Source: Dendrobium chrysotoxum
Taxonomy: Eukaryota; Streptophyta; Magnoliopsida; Asparagales; Orchidaceae
Direction: 5' to 3'
DNA length: 64,000 bases
NCBI GenBank assembly: GCA_019925795.1
Contig: CM034300.1
Location: 50,326,873-50,390,872 of the forward strand
Shown: in pieces, positions 25,110 through 36,236 of the stretch
How positions within the stretch are numbered: the first letter of the stretch is position 1
Layout of the letters: each line of letters opens with the position of its first letter
Made by a program: the position numbers and the translations under genes
Notes under the pieces: generated by a model
Databases searched by the model: none
Seen by the model: only the letters and a program-made list of their open reading frames with translations
What the model was told of the DNA's origin: nothing

Positions 25110-25115
25110 CTTCAT
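25110..25115 (-). CDS. LAZY1: LAZY1-like exon 1 (six coding nucleotides, MK)
   Basis: ATGAAG is followed at once by GTTGGT (donor at 25109-25108). A very short, two-codon first exon is a known hallmark of IGT/LAZY genes. The 70-bp intron 25109-25040 ends CTTCAAG. Upstream sequence (from 25116) lacks another suitable ATG in this context and would be 5' UTR. Confidence 0.6.
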
Positions 25116-26326
25116 CTCGTGCTAGTTTTGTAAAGAAGAGAGTAGTCGTGAGAAAAGGCAATGTGAATCTGAGAAGGGTGAAGTGAGGACTTGAAATAGC
25201 GAACGGAGGGCTAGAACAAACAGAAAGAACTGGACAAACAAATTTGCTTTGCTTTTTTGTAAGATGGTAGATTGAGTCCTATAAGTTAGTATAGTAATTA
25301 AATACCGAATAAAAATAAGGCGAAGAAGAGAGAATAAAATGTACATTTCAAATGTTGCCTACGTGTGATTTGATTTGTCATGCTGATTACCATGAAGTTG
25401 GTTTAAAAATAGTTTGCTAGGTAAGAAGCGCTATTGGATTAAAGTCTCCATAAAGCACGATATATAAACTCATCGCCAAGTTTAAGTTGGTCAAGGCCAT
25501 CCCAATCAAATATACTGGGCTAATGGGTAATTAGGCAAAGTTGTGCATGGATACCAAGACTATTCACCGGACTTGCCAAATAGCACTCATGAAAGATTCA
25601 AAGCAACTCGCCACAACTCAACAAGCCCAAATGAAGTTGACAAATGACGTCACATGGATTTGTACTTTACTTGAAAAATGACATTTTTACTCTTATCTAT
25701 TGAAATAGTTACATGCTAATTAAATTTATTTGACAAAAATCACTTGCTAAGCCTTGTTATGAAATTTTACTTAAATTATATAAGTGTAGCTTTTATTGTA
25801 GTGCTATGCATCAGCCTAAGTTTATAAATTGAGGACTGAATGGTTTACTCGAATTTTGTACTTTCTAGCAATTTAGTGAAATGCTAGAGCTCCACAGTCT
25901 AAATCGGCTTTATCATCTTATTTCTTATTTCTTAGGAATTATTATTACTAAGGTTTTGTTGTTGCCCATGAATAAATTTGTATCTATTTTTTTTTAGGTG
26001 CATTGAGCAATAATAGATACCAAAATACTAGAAGCTAGACATTAAAATGGCAAAGATGATACAAAGAGAGCAGTTGCAATGAAAAACCAAGATGTCATTA
26101 CAAGTATAAAAGTCAATAAAATGGAGAAATCTTTACCAAAGTGATCCTTGAAGTTTTGAAGCATGTCCCCAAAACCACTATACATGTTAACGTTCATGAG
26201 ATGGAGCTTCAAATTCCATCTATACCCAACAACCACAAAATTTGAGAGCACTAAAGTTTACTCCAATAATGGACAATACCTATCTTCTAGAAGGTAGCAA
26301 TGAACCTCAACCTCAAAGTGTTGAGG
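25116..26326. other. Upstream region of LAZY1-like gene and flank of LINE-2; no gene seen
   Basis: The first 200 bases or so could be 5' UTR and promoter. The rest is AT-rich with no recognised family or conserved frame. Confidence 0.4.
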
Positions 26327-26341
26327 AGCTTCATCAAGTGT
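26327..26341. repeat. Target-site duplication of LINE-2 (3' side)
   Basis: AGCTTCATCAAGTGT, identical to 32595-32609. Confidence 0.95.
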
Positions 26342-26361
26342 GTTTTTTTTTTCTTTGAAGA

Positions 26362-26376
26362 AATGCCAATAGCATT
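26362..26376 (-). other. 3'-terminal hairpin of LINE-2
   Basis: Minus strand AATGC-TATTG-GCATT, a perfect five-pair stem about ten bases before the poly(A). Confidence 0.55.
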
Positions 26377-26412
26377 AAAAGGGGAAAAAAAGAGAGCCCT
26401 AGTTACAAGCTA

Positions 26413-29400
26413 CTATAACAAAGGCAATCTATCACATTCCTCCTTCAACAAAAGAACAAAAGAAGGAGGAATATTATTATCACTAATTTCATCCCAAAAT
26501 AAATCATACTCACAAGCTAAGTTAGTACAATAATTAGCTAACTTGTTACAATTTCTATTCACAAAATTGAATAAAATCTTATTTAAATCCTTCATGAATA
26601 AAAGGTCTTCACAAGCTAGCTCTCTCATCTTCTTCTTCGGATTGCTGTACAATTGGTGGAGAAAGTTGATGACATTAAGATTATCCCCCTCAATGATGAT
26701 GCCATTAGCTTCTAGCATCCAACTCTGTAAAAAACTCCTTAATGATTTAAAAGCCAATAGCTCCATATGTGCAATATCCCAATGAACATATCCACATCCA
26801 AATGCCATTAAAAACATCCCTTTCCAATCTCGGACTACTCCTCCTACACCAGCTTTATAAGAATTTCTAAGGGAGCCATCAATATTGATCTTCAACAAAT
26901 TGGGTGGAGGGGGATGCCAACATTTAGACAGCCTTAGAGGCTGATTAGTATCCCAGTTGCCCAAGTTGTCCAAGTTGATCTTGTCCTTATGCAAGGTAGC
27001 CATATAACTTATGACTTTAGACGCAGTAACAGATGCATATTCCTCTCCACTGCCATGCTTGACAGAATTTCTAATATTCAATGAATGATAAACCAAAACA
27101 AAATACATTTGCACCAGGAATTGATTCTTGACCGAGATTACCTTTAGCCTCTTCATGCAATCTGCGAAGGAAATGAAATCTGGAACCAGGAATCCCCAAG
27201 AATTCAACAACCGAATGATCTTTTTTAACTTCAGACAAGTAGCTGCACAATGGTCAATATTCTCCACTTCAAGGCAGCCTCTAGGACATAGTTTATTACC
27301 TGACAGCCTTCTTTGAAACAGGAAATCGTTGGTAGGAATAGCATCCATACAAAGCCTCCAAATAAAATGCTCTACTCGAGGATTGAGCTTTATCTTAAAG
27401 AACTAATTATCTGCTTCATCCTGCATAGAAACATTGAAATTCGTAGGGGAACAAAGAGCTGGAATAGATTTGCCCAACAGCCTTGATTTGAGATTCATCT
27501 TATCTTCCTCCAAGCTTTGCAATATCTCAACTTGGGAAATCAATTTGACCAGATCTTCCCCAAAGAGTTGGGAAAGTTTAGGAACATCCCAAGATCCATT
27601 TGTAATGAGATTATTGAGAGTAGTAGGCTCCTCCTCCCAATTGGTCACAAAGGTTGGCCATTTATCTAGACTCTTATCAAGGATCCATACATCCTTCCTA
27701 ATATCTATCAAAGAGCCGGAAGCAATGCTCCATCTTAGAACTCCCCTAAGTTTATTCCACCCATCCATGATAATTTTCCAGGTTGCAGAAGGGCTCCTGA
27801 CCCCATTGTTATTCCACCAACACCTACCATACTTAGCCACCAAGATTTTGTTGAGCAAAGAACTTGGGTTATCCAAAAGGTTCCAAGCAAATCTAGCTCT
27901 AAGAGGGCCCACTCTTGAGACAGCTGAAAACATACCCAAGCCACTATAATTTTTCGGTTTACACATTAACTCCCATGCCACAAAATGAAGGCCATGAGTC
28001 CCCATGTTTATTCCAAATATAATTTCTGCAGTTCTTGTCAAACTCTTTCAAGATACTCAAGGGAACCAAGGAATGAGAGGAGATGAATAAAGGTATAGAA
28101 AGAAACACCGACTTGATTAAAGTAATCCTGCCAGCCATATATATGAATATATTCCCCCAAACATTAAGTTTCTTTGAAGCTTTATCCAAAAGGGATTGGA
28201 AATCTGATTTCTTCAACCTTCTCAAAACCAGTTTAATGCCCAAATAATCCATTTCCTCAACTATTTTAATGTAATTTAGAAATATGCTTCTTTTTCCTTC
28301 TCTCAATACTTTTTCCCATAAGAATAGAAGATTTGAGATAATTTACCTTTTGCCCGGTCCAATTGCAGTAATCTTGAATCAACCTTATCAACAGTTTGAT
28401 GCTCTTCACCTTAGCATTGGAAAAGAGTAGGATATCATCAGCATACAATAGATGAGAAATTTTCTTAGCTTTACTTGAAACCTTAATGCCAATATCGAAT
28501 CCTTTTTCCAAAAAAGAGTTGGACAAAAGTTGAGAGGAAAGAATAAATATGTAGGCAGAAAGAGGGCATCCTTGCCGAAACCCACAGCTTGCTTTGATCC
28601 ACCTTGAATTACTTCCATTGATCATGATAGAGAAAACCGGATCTTTGACACATTCCATCATAAGAGCCGAGAACTTGGTAGGGAACCCCAAAACCGACAG
28701 CATTTGCTTCAAGGTAGCCCAACACATGCTATCAAAAGCTTGTTCCATATCAATCTTGATTGACAAAAAGCCTTCTTTAGATTAAGAGCATCTTATTTTG
28801 TTGCAAACCTCTTGGGCCAAGAGTAAATGTTCTGAAATAGATCTACCTTTTACAAAAGCAACTTGTTCCTCTGAAATCACCTTATGAATCACCAAGAGCA
28901 ATCTATTTACTAGGATTTTAGCTGCAATCTTCTATATAGAATTGCAAAGGCTAATTGGCCTATATCCTGTAGGGCAAACAGGATCTTTGACCTTGGGGAT
29001 AAGAACAACCAAGGTCTCTTTCCATTCATCACACAGTTTACCCGAGGATAGGAAACATTTGATAGCTTTACAAACGTCTTCACCTACAATGTTCCAGTAA
29101 GATTTGAAGAAGGAATAAGTAATTCTATCGCAACCTGGCGCTTTGTTCTCACCCAAACATTTAATAACATCCAGAATTTCTGAATCAGAAAATTCAGCAT
29201 CCAATCTTCTTTTATCATCTTCCTCCAACACCTTCCAAGGAGCCGGCCAATTGAGTAGTGAACAGTCTCTTTCTCCCCATTTAATCTGGAAATAATCTAG
29301 TAAGACTTCCTCAATCTCACTTGGACTATCAACCATAACCCCATCAGGCTTTTTGATACGTTTGATCCAATTGGAATTCTTTCTTGCATTAGAAAAGGCA

Positions 29401-30505
29401 TGGAAATATTTGGAATTGGCATCCCCTTCCTCCATCCATTTAGCTTTAGCTCTTTGTTTCCACCATGTATTTAGTCTAGCTAGGTGAACATTAAGCTCAC
29501 CCACCTTCTTCCGTAAGAGCCTCATCTTGTCTTCATCAAGCCAGCCGCAACTAGCTTCCTCTTCTTGGAGCATAAGAACTTCATTTTTTAAACTTTCTTT
29601 GAGTGACATAAAATCCTTCTTCTTGGCTTTGCTCCAATAGAACAAATCTTTCAATGATTTCTTGCATTTTTTGTTTAAGACCTGCATATCATCACCCTCA
29701 AAAGATTTCCTCCAAACAATTTTAATAATACCTGCGGAAGCATGAAAAGAAATCCATACATCTTCAAACTTTAGTGAACTCTTCATCTTATTAGGAGAAT
29801 AAAAATTTTCAAAATGATAGGGCAGTGGTCAGATGCAATATGAGAAATATGCCTCTCCACCGCAATATGAATCTTACTCAATGCAAAAGAATTCAGGAGA
29901 CATCTATCCAACCTTTCCAAAATCCTCCCTCCACTACTTTTGTTGTTACACCAAGTGAAAATAGGACCAACCACCCCAATGTCATGAAAATCATATAGAT
30001 TCATAAATTCCATCATGTCTTTGGATCCTTGTGAAAAAACAAATCTCTTACCTCCCATTTTGTCTTCTTGAGCTAAGATACAATTAAAATCTCCTCCAAT
30101 AATAGAAGGAAGTTTTCTATGAGAAACTTCACTAAGACAGCCCCACAAATCCTTCCTCTTAGTAACCTCCTTAATACCATAAACAGTAGAAATCATCCAT
30201 GTACCTTTGCTGAAAACTTCAAGATCACCAACAACACATTGATCTGAAGCCTTTATAACAGAGAAGTCAGCTATATCAGCTCTCCACATGATCAAAATGC
30301 CACCGGATTGACCAGCCGATGGGAAGATGTAGAAATCCCAATCATTGCCAACCATATTATGAAACACCATTTTATCCAATAGAGAAATTTTGGTCTCAAC
30401 CAAGCCAACAAAGAAAACATTATGATCTTTTATAAACTCTTTCAAATAGAGAAAGGCCTCCTTCTTATTGGCCCCTCTGCAATTCTAGAAAGCAACAGAT
30501 TCCAT
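26413..30505 (-). pseudogene. LINE-2 ORF2: endonuclease, reverse transcriptase, zf-RVT, RNase H
   Basis: About 1364 codons. The APE-type endonuclease has NCRGA, VETK, GGDFN and SDHCP. The RT has VVLIPK, GYRPISLC, DMEQAFDSM, FRQGCPLS and an intact YADD near 28437-28448. zf-RVT lies near 27370-27230 (CPRGCLEVENIDHC). RNase H lies at about 26900-26440 (INIDGS, HMELLA, EGDN, NKLANY). Damage: TAG at codon 7, a one-base shift near 29800, TAG near 28932, TAA near 28775, shifts near 28290 and 28000, a stop near 27403. The final RNase H acidic position reads N in NKLANY where D is usual. Confidence 0.88.
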
Positions 30506-32466
30506 TAATCAACTAAGGGGGAAATGCCCCCACCCCTAGTTTTAACATTTCCCTCCATTCCTCTTGCCTGAGAAGCACCTTTAACCGGACCAAGTGATCT
30601 CAATTCCTTGGCAAGCTTGAATTTAGCTGCTTCATTAGTGAATTCAGATTTCTTTTTCCCAACCACTTTATGGCTACCATTTTTAAATTCTATAAAATTT
30701 CCCATAATAGCATTTTTTTTAGCTTCAGCTTCAACTTCATTCACAGATATTCTAGTGATTGATTCAATATCCAAAGTTTCCTCCACATTATCACATAAAT
30801 ATTGAAATTTATTGGCTGCAATAATAGAATCAGGAATTTGTGAAGGGACTAATACCTTGTCTTCACACAGTTCTTTCACCAGCCCATCATCCGGGTTGCT
30901 ATCCTGCTCTGTAACAGTTTCCAAACAATTACTTACAGTCTGAAGTACTTCCCCTTCCTCAAGCAACCTTTGATCTTTCAAGTCCACCTCACCTGATTTG
31001 TTAACTGTCATCACCTCTTTGTTTGGAGGGACATCAGGTAAAACAGTAGGATTGGATTTACTAGTAACTGCTTGTCTCACTATCTTCCTATCTCTGAAAA
31101 CTTTATCATTCTTGCGGTAGTTAACATGTACCCAAGGACCGTAGGAGTCTTTAACATGTAAATCCTGCTCTGACTTTGATTGATCACTTACAATTTGATT
31201 AATTGAAGATTTCTCAATTACCTTTGCCTCCATAATTTTCTTATTGCAACCACTGCTATCATGCCCCAACATGCTACATTCATAGCAAAAAGATGAAATT
31301 CTTTCTTATTCCACCTTTTAAAAAAATCTCCCAGCCATTCCTTCCACCCAAACACCTAAGGGAAGAGGTTTATCAAGATCCACCTGAACACAAATTCTCG
31401 CAAACTCTCTTCTCCCCCAATGGAACATATTTCCATCCAACATCAAAGGAACTCCAACCATGGAGGCAATCAAAGCCACATTCTCTTCATCCCAACACTG
31501 CAGAGGCAAATGCGGCATTCTGATCCAAAAGGGAGAAGTAAGACCTTTCATAGAGTCTGGGGAAAAATTAGTTGACCACCTCTCCATTCCCACTATGTGA
31601 TTATTTATAAACAATGGACCACCCGATAAGACTCCTTCCATTGCATCCAATGATTTGAAAGAGCACAAGTACCATCCCTTCCCTAAGGATGTAAAGTGGA
31701 ACTGATCGAAGAGAGACCATTGTCTTCTTAATTCCCCTCCTAGAACATGAGGAGGAAGTTCGCTGCCAAATACCTTAGCTACTAATGATAATTCAAATCT
31801 TTTTGCATTCAATACTTCAGTTGATTCTATTAATTTCACAGCTTTATCGTCATCTGTTAGAACCACATTATTCTCATTAAAATTTAACTTAATATGCTGG
31901 GTTTTTCTCTAAGGATTCATCACATTGCTAGTAGAAGCAATGTTCTCAGGCATTTTTACATTCACAGAATCAGCAAGGTTGACCTTATCAATAACGGATT
32001 CATTCAAAGAGTCTAATGGTAATTTGATAGACTGGAGATTATTTTTGTTTACAGAATTCAGGGATTTTGCATTTAACTAACTATCAAGGACAGGGATTGC
32101 ATTTGAAATCCCATTTCTATTAACAAAAATATTCATTCCAGATGAAGATGCATCAGGATCCATAAATTTAGCATGGGAAAAACCAGTAGATTTTGGTAAC
32201 CGAGGAGTTTTACAATCCATCACTAACAAAACCTCTTTACCCTTACCTTCAACATGATGTAACGAATTCAAATTTGAACAAACATGATCTGAAATAACCA
32301 ATTCACCTTTAGCTTTCCGTCTTCGAATGTCTTCAGCATCTCAACCAATACAATTTCCATCAGTGATACGATTATCTTTTATCTTTAAATTCCGTTGATC
32401 CAATCCAGAGGGAGAATAATGGTTCATTATTGAGGATGAAGATGGCCGGCGACCATCCGTCGCCAT
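30505..32466 (-). pseudogene. LINE-2 ORF1: DUF4283-type Gag-like RNA-binding protein
   Basis: One frame of 653 codons from MATDGRRPSSSS to SPLVD, interrupted by five stops but no shift. Most stops look like C-to-T changes of CGA, CAG or CAA. The DUF4283 domain lies at about 31866-31318 (VFGSELPPHVLGGEL, then FWIRMPHLPLQCWDEE and CVQVDLDKPLPLGVWVEG). A CCHC knuckle, CYECSMLGHDSSGC, lies at about 31296-31255. The C terminus is charged. It would bind element RNA as ribonucleoprotein. The stop TAA overlaps the ORF2 ATG. Confidence 0.85.
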
Positions 32467-32594
32467 GTCCAAACCTCCCAGCTGGAGAAACCGGGAGTAG
32501 CGGGAACGAAGGAATTTGAAAAAAAAATGTCAAGTTTCTCTCACTAGAAACGTAGAACTTCTTTCTCTAAACGTGGAGCTTCAGTTCAAAATTT

Positions 32595-32609
32595 AGCTTC
32601 ATCAAGTGT
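32595..32609. repeat. Target-site duplication of LINE-2 (5' side)
   Basis: AGCTTCATCAAGTGT, identical to 26327-26341. Confidence 0.95.
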
Positions 32610-32989
32610 TGGTGGATGCATTTTCAAGCTAAGTAATGAAGGTGTACCCTTAAACAAATTAAAATTATATATTTGGACTTTTATAAGGTGCAGATGAATT
32701 CCAAAGTTTATTAATTGGCAAACTCATACATATCTCCAATAATAAAAATTCAAATGTTTAAATCTACAACTAAATTTGAAATATGAAAATTCAAATGATA
32801 ATTAAATTTTCATTATGAGTGAGCTCTTGTGATGGACATAATTGGGCTTTTTCTTAGGTACTTTCTTGGGCACTTACTCTAACTGTAGCTCTCATATAAT
32901 TGAGCTTCTTATTTGAACAACTTGATGTTCTACAACATTTGATATAAAAAAATATAAGCAATTTATTAATAATTTAAGTATTTTACCAT
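32610..32989. other. AT-rich stretch, nothing recognised
   Basis: Lies between the LINE-2 target duplication and the first part of LTR X. Confidence 0.4.
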
Positions 32990-33400
32990 CTTAGCTATGA
33001 TAATGATGCGGCTTGGGTTGTTTGCATTGAACTATGCATATGTTTGTTCGAATATAAATCCTCACTAAAATCACTAGTGCTCATGTCGATCAAGTAATAA
33101 AACTGTTACGAGAGAGTGTCAATCTCACGAGAAAGTGTTTTTCTTCATGTAATTGTTGAAGTATTGACTACTTTAGCTACAAAAATTCTTTTATACAATG
33201 AAATATGTGTTGTATTCTATCTAGAATGAGAATTATAGAAAAAAAAGTGAAGATACCAATAGATAATATTTTGGTCTAATGATAGTAAAATATCCTAAGC
33301 TTTCCAAGTAGACTTTCTTAAATTAGTTGTGAATCAGAGCACATGCATCCTTAGATCTTTGTCAAGCTTAAAAGAATGTAAAGATAGGTTTATGACCTTC

Positions 33401-34954
33401 TGATGGGGGCTTATGGATGACTAGCAGATGCTAACAATATGATCTAGAATGTGACTTGGGAAGTTTTGAAATATGTTTAGATTTTCTTTGATATAAAATA
33501 AATGTAAACCCACTAAGTGTGCATGTATACATATCGAATTAAGTAATAAATTGATAGAGTAGAGTATCTAACTCATTAGTAAATGTTATGGTTAGTTGCA
33601 ACTTAAGTACTACTGCTAGTACGAATGCACGACTCATCCTTAAAAAGGTGTTTTTGAGTTTTTATCAATGAAAGAAAATAACTTGCAAAAGAATGTTGGT
33701 ACATGTAAAAATAAAGTGTTATGGAATAATGAATGTATAAAACATAACTTTCCTAATGAGACTCTAAAGTATAGATGTGGTTCTGAGCATATGCATTAAT
33801 AGATCTTTGATGAGCTTGAAATGTTGAAAATAAAAGTTTATGGCATTCATAAAGTTTTTTATCTTTATAGAACCAAGAATATTCAAATATCATATATCTA
33901 AGCATGGAAACATTTTTTTTCTATACTCCTAATTATTCTAGCATTCCTCTGTCAAGGCAATACATCACATTAGATTTTAACTACACATTTAACCATTATA
34001 TGCATTAAATAAAGAATGAGAGATATTAAAAGCAACAACACTTTCATTAAAGCACACTAGTCAACATTAGTACATATTATTTTTGCTACATCATTAGCCC
34101 AAAACTAAAGAATTAGCTAGATAGGGAGAAAATAACAAGTAAACTCATTTCCATTTTCTTTGGTTGTAGAAAGATACAAAAGAAGTAATAAAAAAAATTC
34201 ACCAGGATCAAATAATATTTTTCACACTCCTTCTTCCACCAATCACGGAGTTGCTTAAATAGATAAGCTAAGATCTCTACAAATAAAAGTATCTTACACT
34301 TCCCTAGCCTCCCTTAGAATTTACTCTAAGGGGGTACTAAAGAAACACACTTATAAGAATAAGATTTTCACTCCAATGGTAGAACTCCCTCTCAAAAGAA
34401 TTGAAAAGCTATTTATAGTAAATGCATGAAAAGGCTCAAGAACCACGGTGCTCAACAAGGTGGCGCCATAGTGGTAAAAAATGAACTAGCACCATGGCAC
34501 TATAAAACCTACTCCATTGCGGTGCTGGCTGATGTGGAATAGTTATTAGTTAAAATGACACATCTCTTTGCTGAGTTAACGTGGCTCCTTATATTGATAA
34601 TTGTTTTGCTGTGGCACTCAAATAAAGGATCCAACATTGAGGCATTGAAAGGTATGGTACTACGACATTCATTTTTATGAGACACCCGACACTACTATGT
34701 TGAATTTTGGTGCAACGATATTGATTATGTTTCATTGTGACGCTTGAAAATAGAGAAGTTGGGGTTTCAATGTCAAAAACTGGCACCTCGATGTGATTGA
34801 ACTCATCCTTATGAGGTAATATACTCGGGCATCATGACACTACTCCAAACTTTTAATTTTTGTCATTTTTTGAACATTTTTTGTACAAATACAACTAAAA
34901 TAACATATTTTCATTGAAATTCAAACATAATAAATAATATACAATTTAAACATA
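33401..34954 (-). repeat. 3' LTR of element C
   Basis: It starts TGATGGGGGCTTATGG and ends near AATTTAAACATA, followed by CCCCCAACTC (polypurine tract on the minus strand). It aligns throughout with 36237-37851. It contains repeated GCACCATGGCAC / GCGGTGCT-type palindromic motifs at 34440-34860 and TATAAA near 34500. Confidence 0.85.
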
Positions 34955-36236
34955 ATAGATTCCCCCAACTCAAACTCTTTCTGATCCTCAATCAATAATA
35001 ATTTTCACCCATAGATCACTTTAATAGACAAAATAAAAATTGATAATTTATACTTAATAAAATGTTAGATAATACAACTTAGTTTAGAAGTAATTTGAAA
35101 TGAATAAAATAATAATTATAATTTGAAAGAGGCATAATAGTTATCCTAATCAGTTACTTTTCTATTACTGATTTTTAATCTACTATTTATATTTGAAAAC
35201 ATAAATTTGACCTCTCAATATTGAATGAATAATGTAGTCTAGGGACTAGTTGCTCATAGTTATATAGGAAATTCATTAATGCGCCATCACATGTAGTACT
35301 TTACTTATTTTATCCTTTTTTATTTAAATAATATAATGTAATTGAATTTAAGCTACAACTGTTATCATATTTTGAACGTACTGATCATCTTTTTCATTTT
35401 ATAATAATTTTTTTAATTATTTTTTCCATATTTTCTTTTCTTTACTATTTGTGACGTACATACTTATTTCTTTTGAATATCAATTTTTATTTCATTCTCT
35501 TGAAATCCTATTGAATTAAAGTGTGGATTTAATAAGATCAATAATTCAATTTTCAAGTTTTACTATGATTTCCCTAATTTAAGCTACGTTCATCTAATCC
35601 TTAACTTATTCATTTCTTTTCAAATCTGTCATCAATGAGGTAATGTATTATTTCTAGATTTAATATTAAGTCAATAGCTTAAATGACATATATTAATTAA
35701 TTGTTAAGTTTTTAAATTATAAATTATTATACAGTATTCATTCAAACTATAATATAGGGTTTATTATTATCCTACTTTTCAACAGGAGTTCTCCTAAATT
35801 AAGAATTTTGAATCATTTGAATTAAGACATATTTTAGTTTAAAATTATTAGCTTGGAAAGTAGGTCTATTAATACTCTGATAGATTCATTATACTATTGG
35901 GTTAACATACTCCCTAAGTAGTCTAAAATGGTTCTGATCATGTACCAGGTAAGATATTTTTAAAATCTTTTTTATTTTTCAAATTTTTTAAAGGGCTCTT
36001 TCTATTTCTTGATCAAATAATAAGGGCTCCTTACGAGCTCTTCCAAGCATACAACAAAATTACAACACTAAAAATTGTAACTAAATAATCAAATAGAATA
36101 CTTTTTTTTATTATTCAAAATTTTTATTAATTAGAAAAAAATATAGAATACTAGTAAGTCTAAATAACCACTTATTTCAATAATATAGTCAAAATTGTAA
36201 TAAACACGTTATTCCCCTATAATAGCACCAAAAACT
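34955..36236. other. Internal region of element C, non-coding
   Basis: AT-rich with no gag or pol similarity. It has a polypurine tract at the left end (minus-strand GGGGGAATCTA) and the primer binding site at 36216-36233. Movement would need proteins from another element. Confidence 0.6.
36216..36233 (-). other. Primer binding site, tRNA-Asp-like, of element C
   Basis: Minus strand TTTTGGTGCTATTATAGGGG. It differs from the usual TGGCGCCGTTGCCGGGG mainly by C-to-T and G-to-A changes. Confidence 0.5.

Larger units (their letters stand above)
17160..25115 (-). pseudogene. LAZY1: LAZY1-like (IGT family) gene, probably damaged
   Basis: IGT-family proteins steer auxin transport in gravity sensing and set shoot or tiller angle. 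Four exons can be placed on the minus strand: exon 1 (25115-25110, coding only MK), exon 2 (from 25039), exon 3 (about 24589-24038, with the family-defining IGT motif) and exon 4 (17463-17160, with FHRKIHPES and HEHWIRTDAE). The GT/AG boundaries of introns 1, 3 and 4 fit. Intron 3 is 6.6 kb because of a solo LTR and other repeats. Exon 2 lacks the conserved GWMHRK block and then shifts frame. The terminal exon was not found. Exons 3 and 4 stay open, so either the loss is recent or my exon 2 reading is wrong. Confidence 0.7.
26342..32594 (-). mobile_element. LINE-2: full-length L1-type LINE with RNase H
   Basis: 6253 bp bounded by perfect 15-bp target-site duplications. On the minus strand the order is a 5' UTR of about 128 bp, ORF1 (32466-30505), ORF2 (30505-26413), a short 3' UTR with a hairpin, and poly(A) (T10 on the plus strand at 26343-26352). 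All domains of a plant L1 are present, but stops and frameshifts inactivate both ORFs. The 3' UTR matches LINE-1, so the two belong to one family. Confidence 0.95.

Noticed and set aside
27434..27949. 171-codon plus-strand ORF
   Set aside because: Antisense shadow of LINE-2 ORF2.
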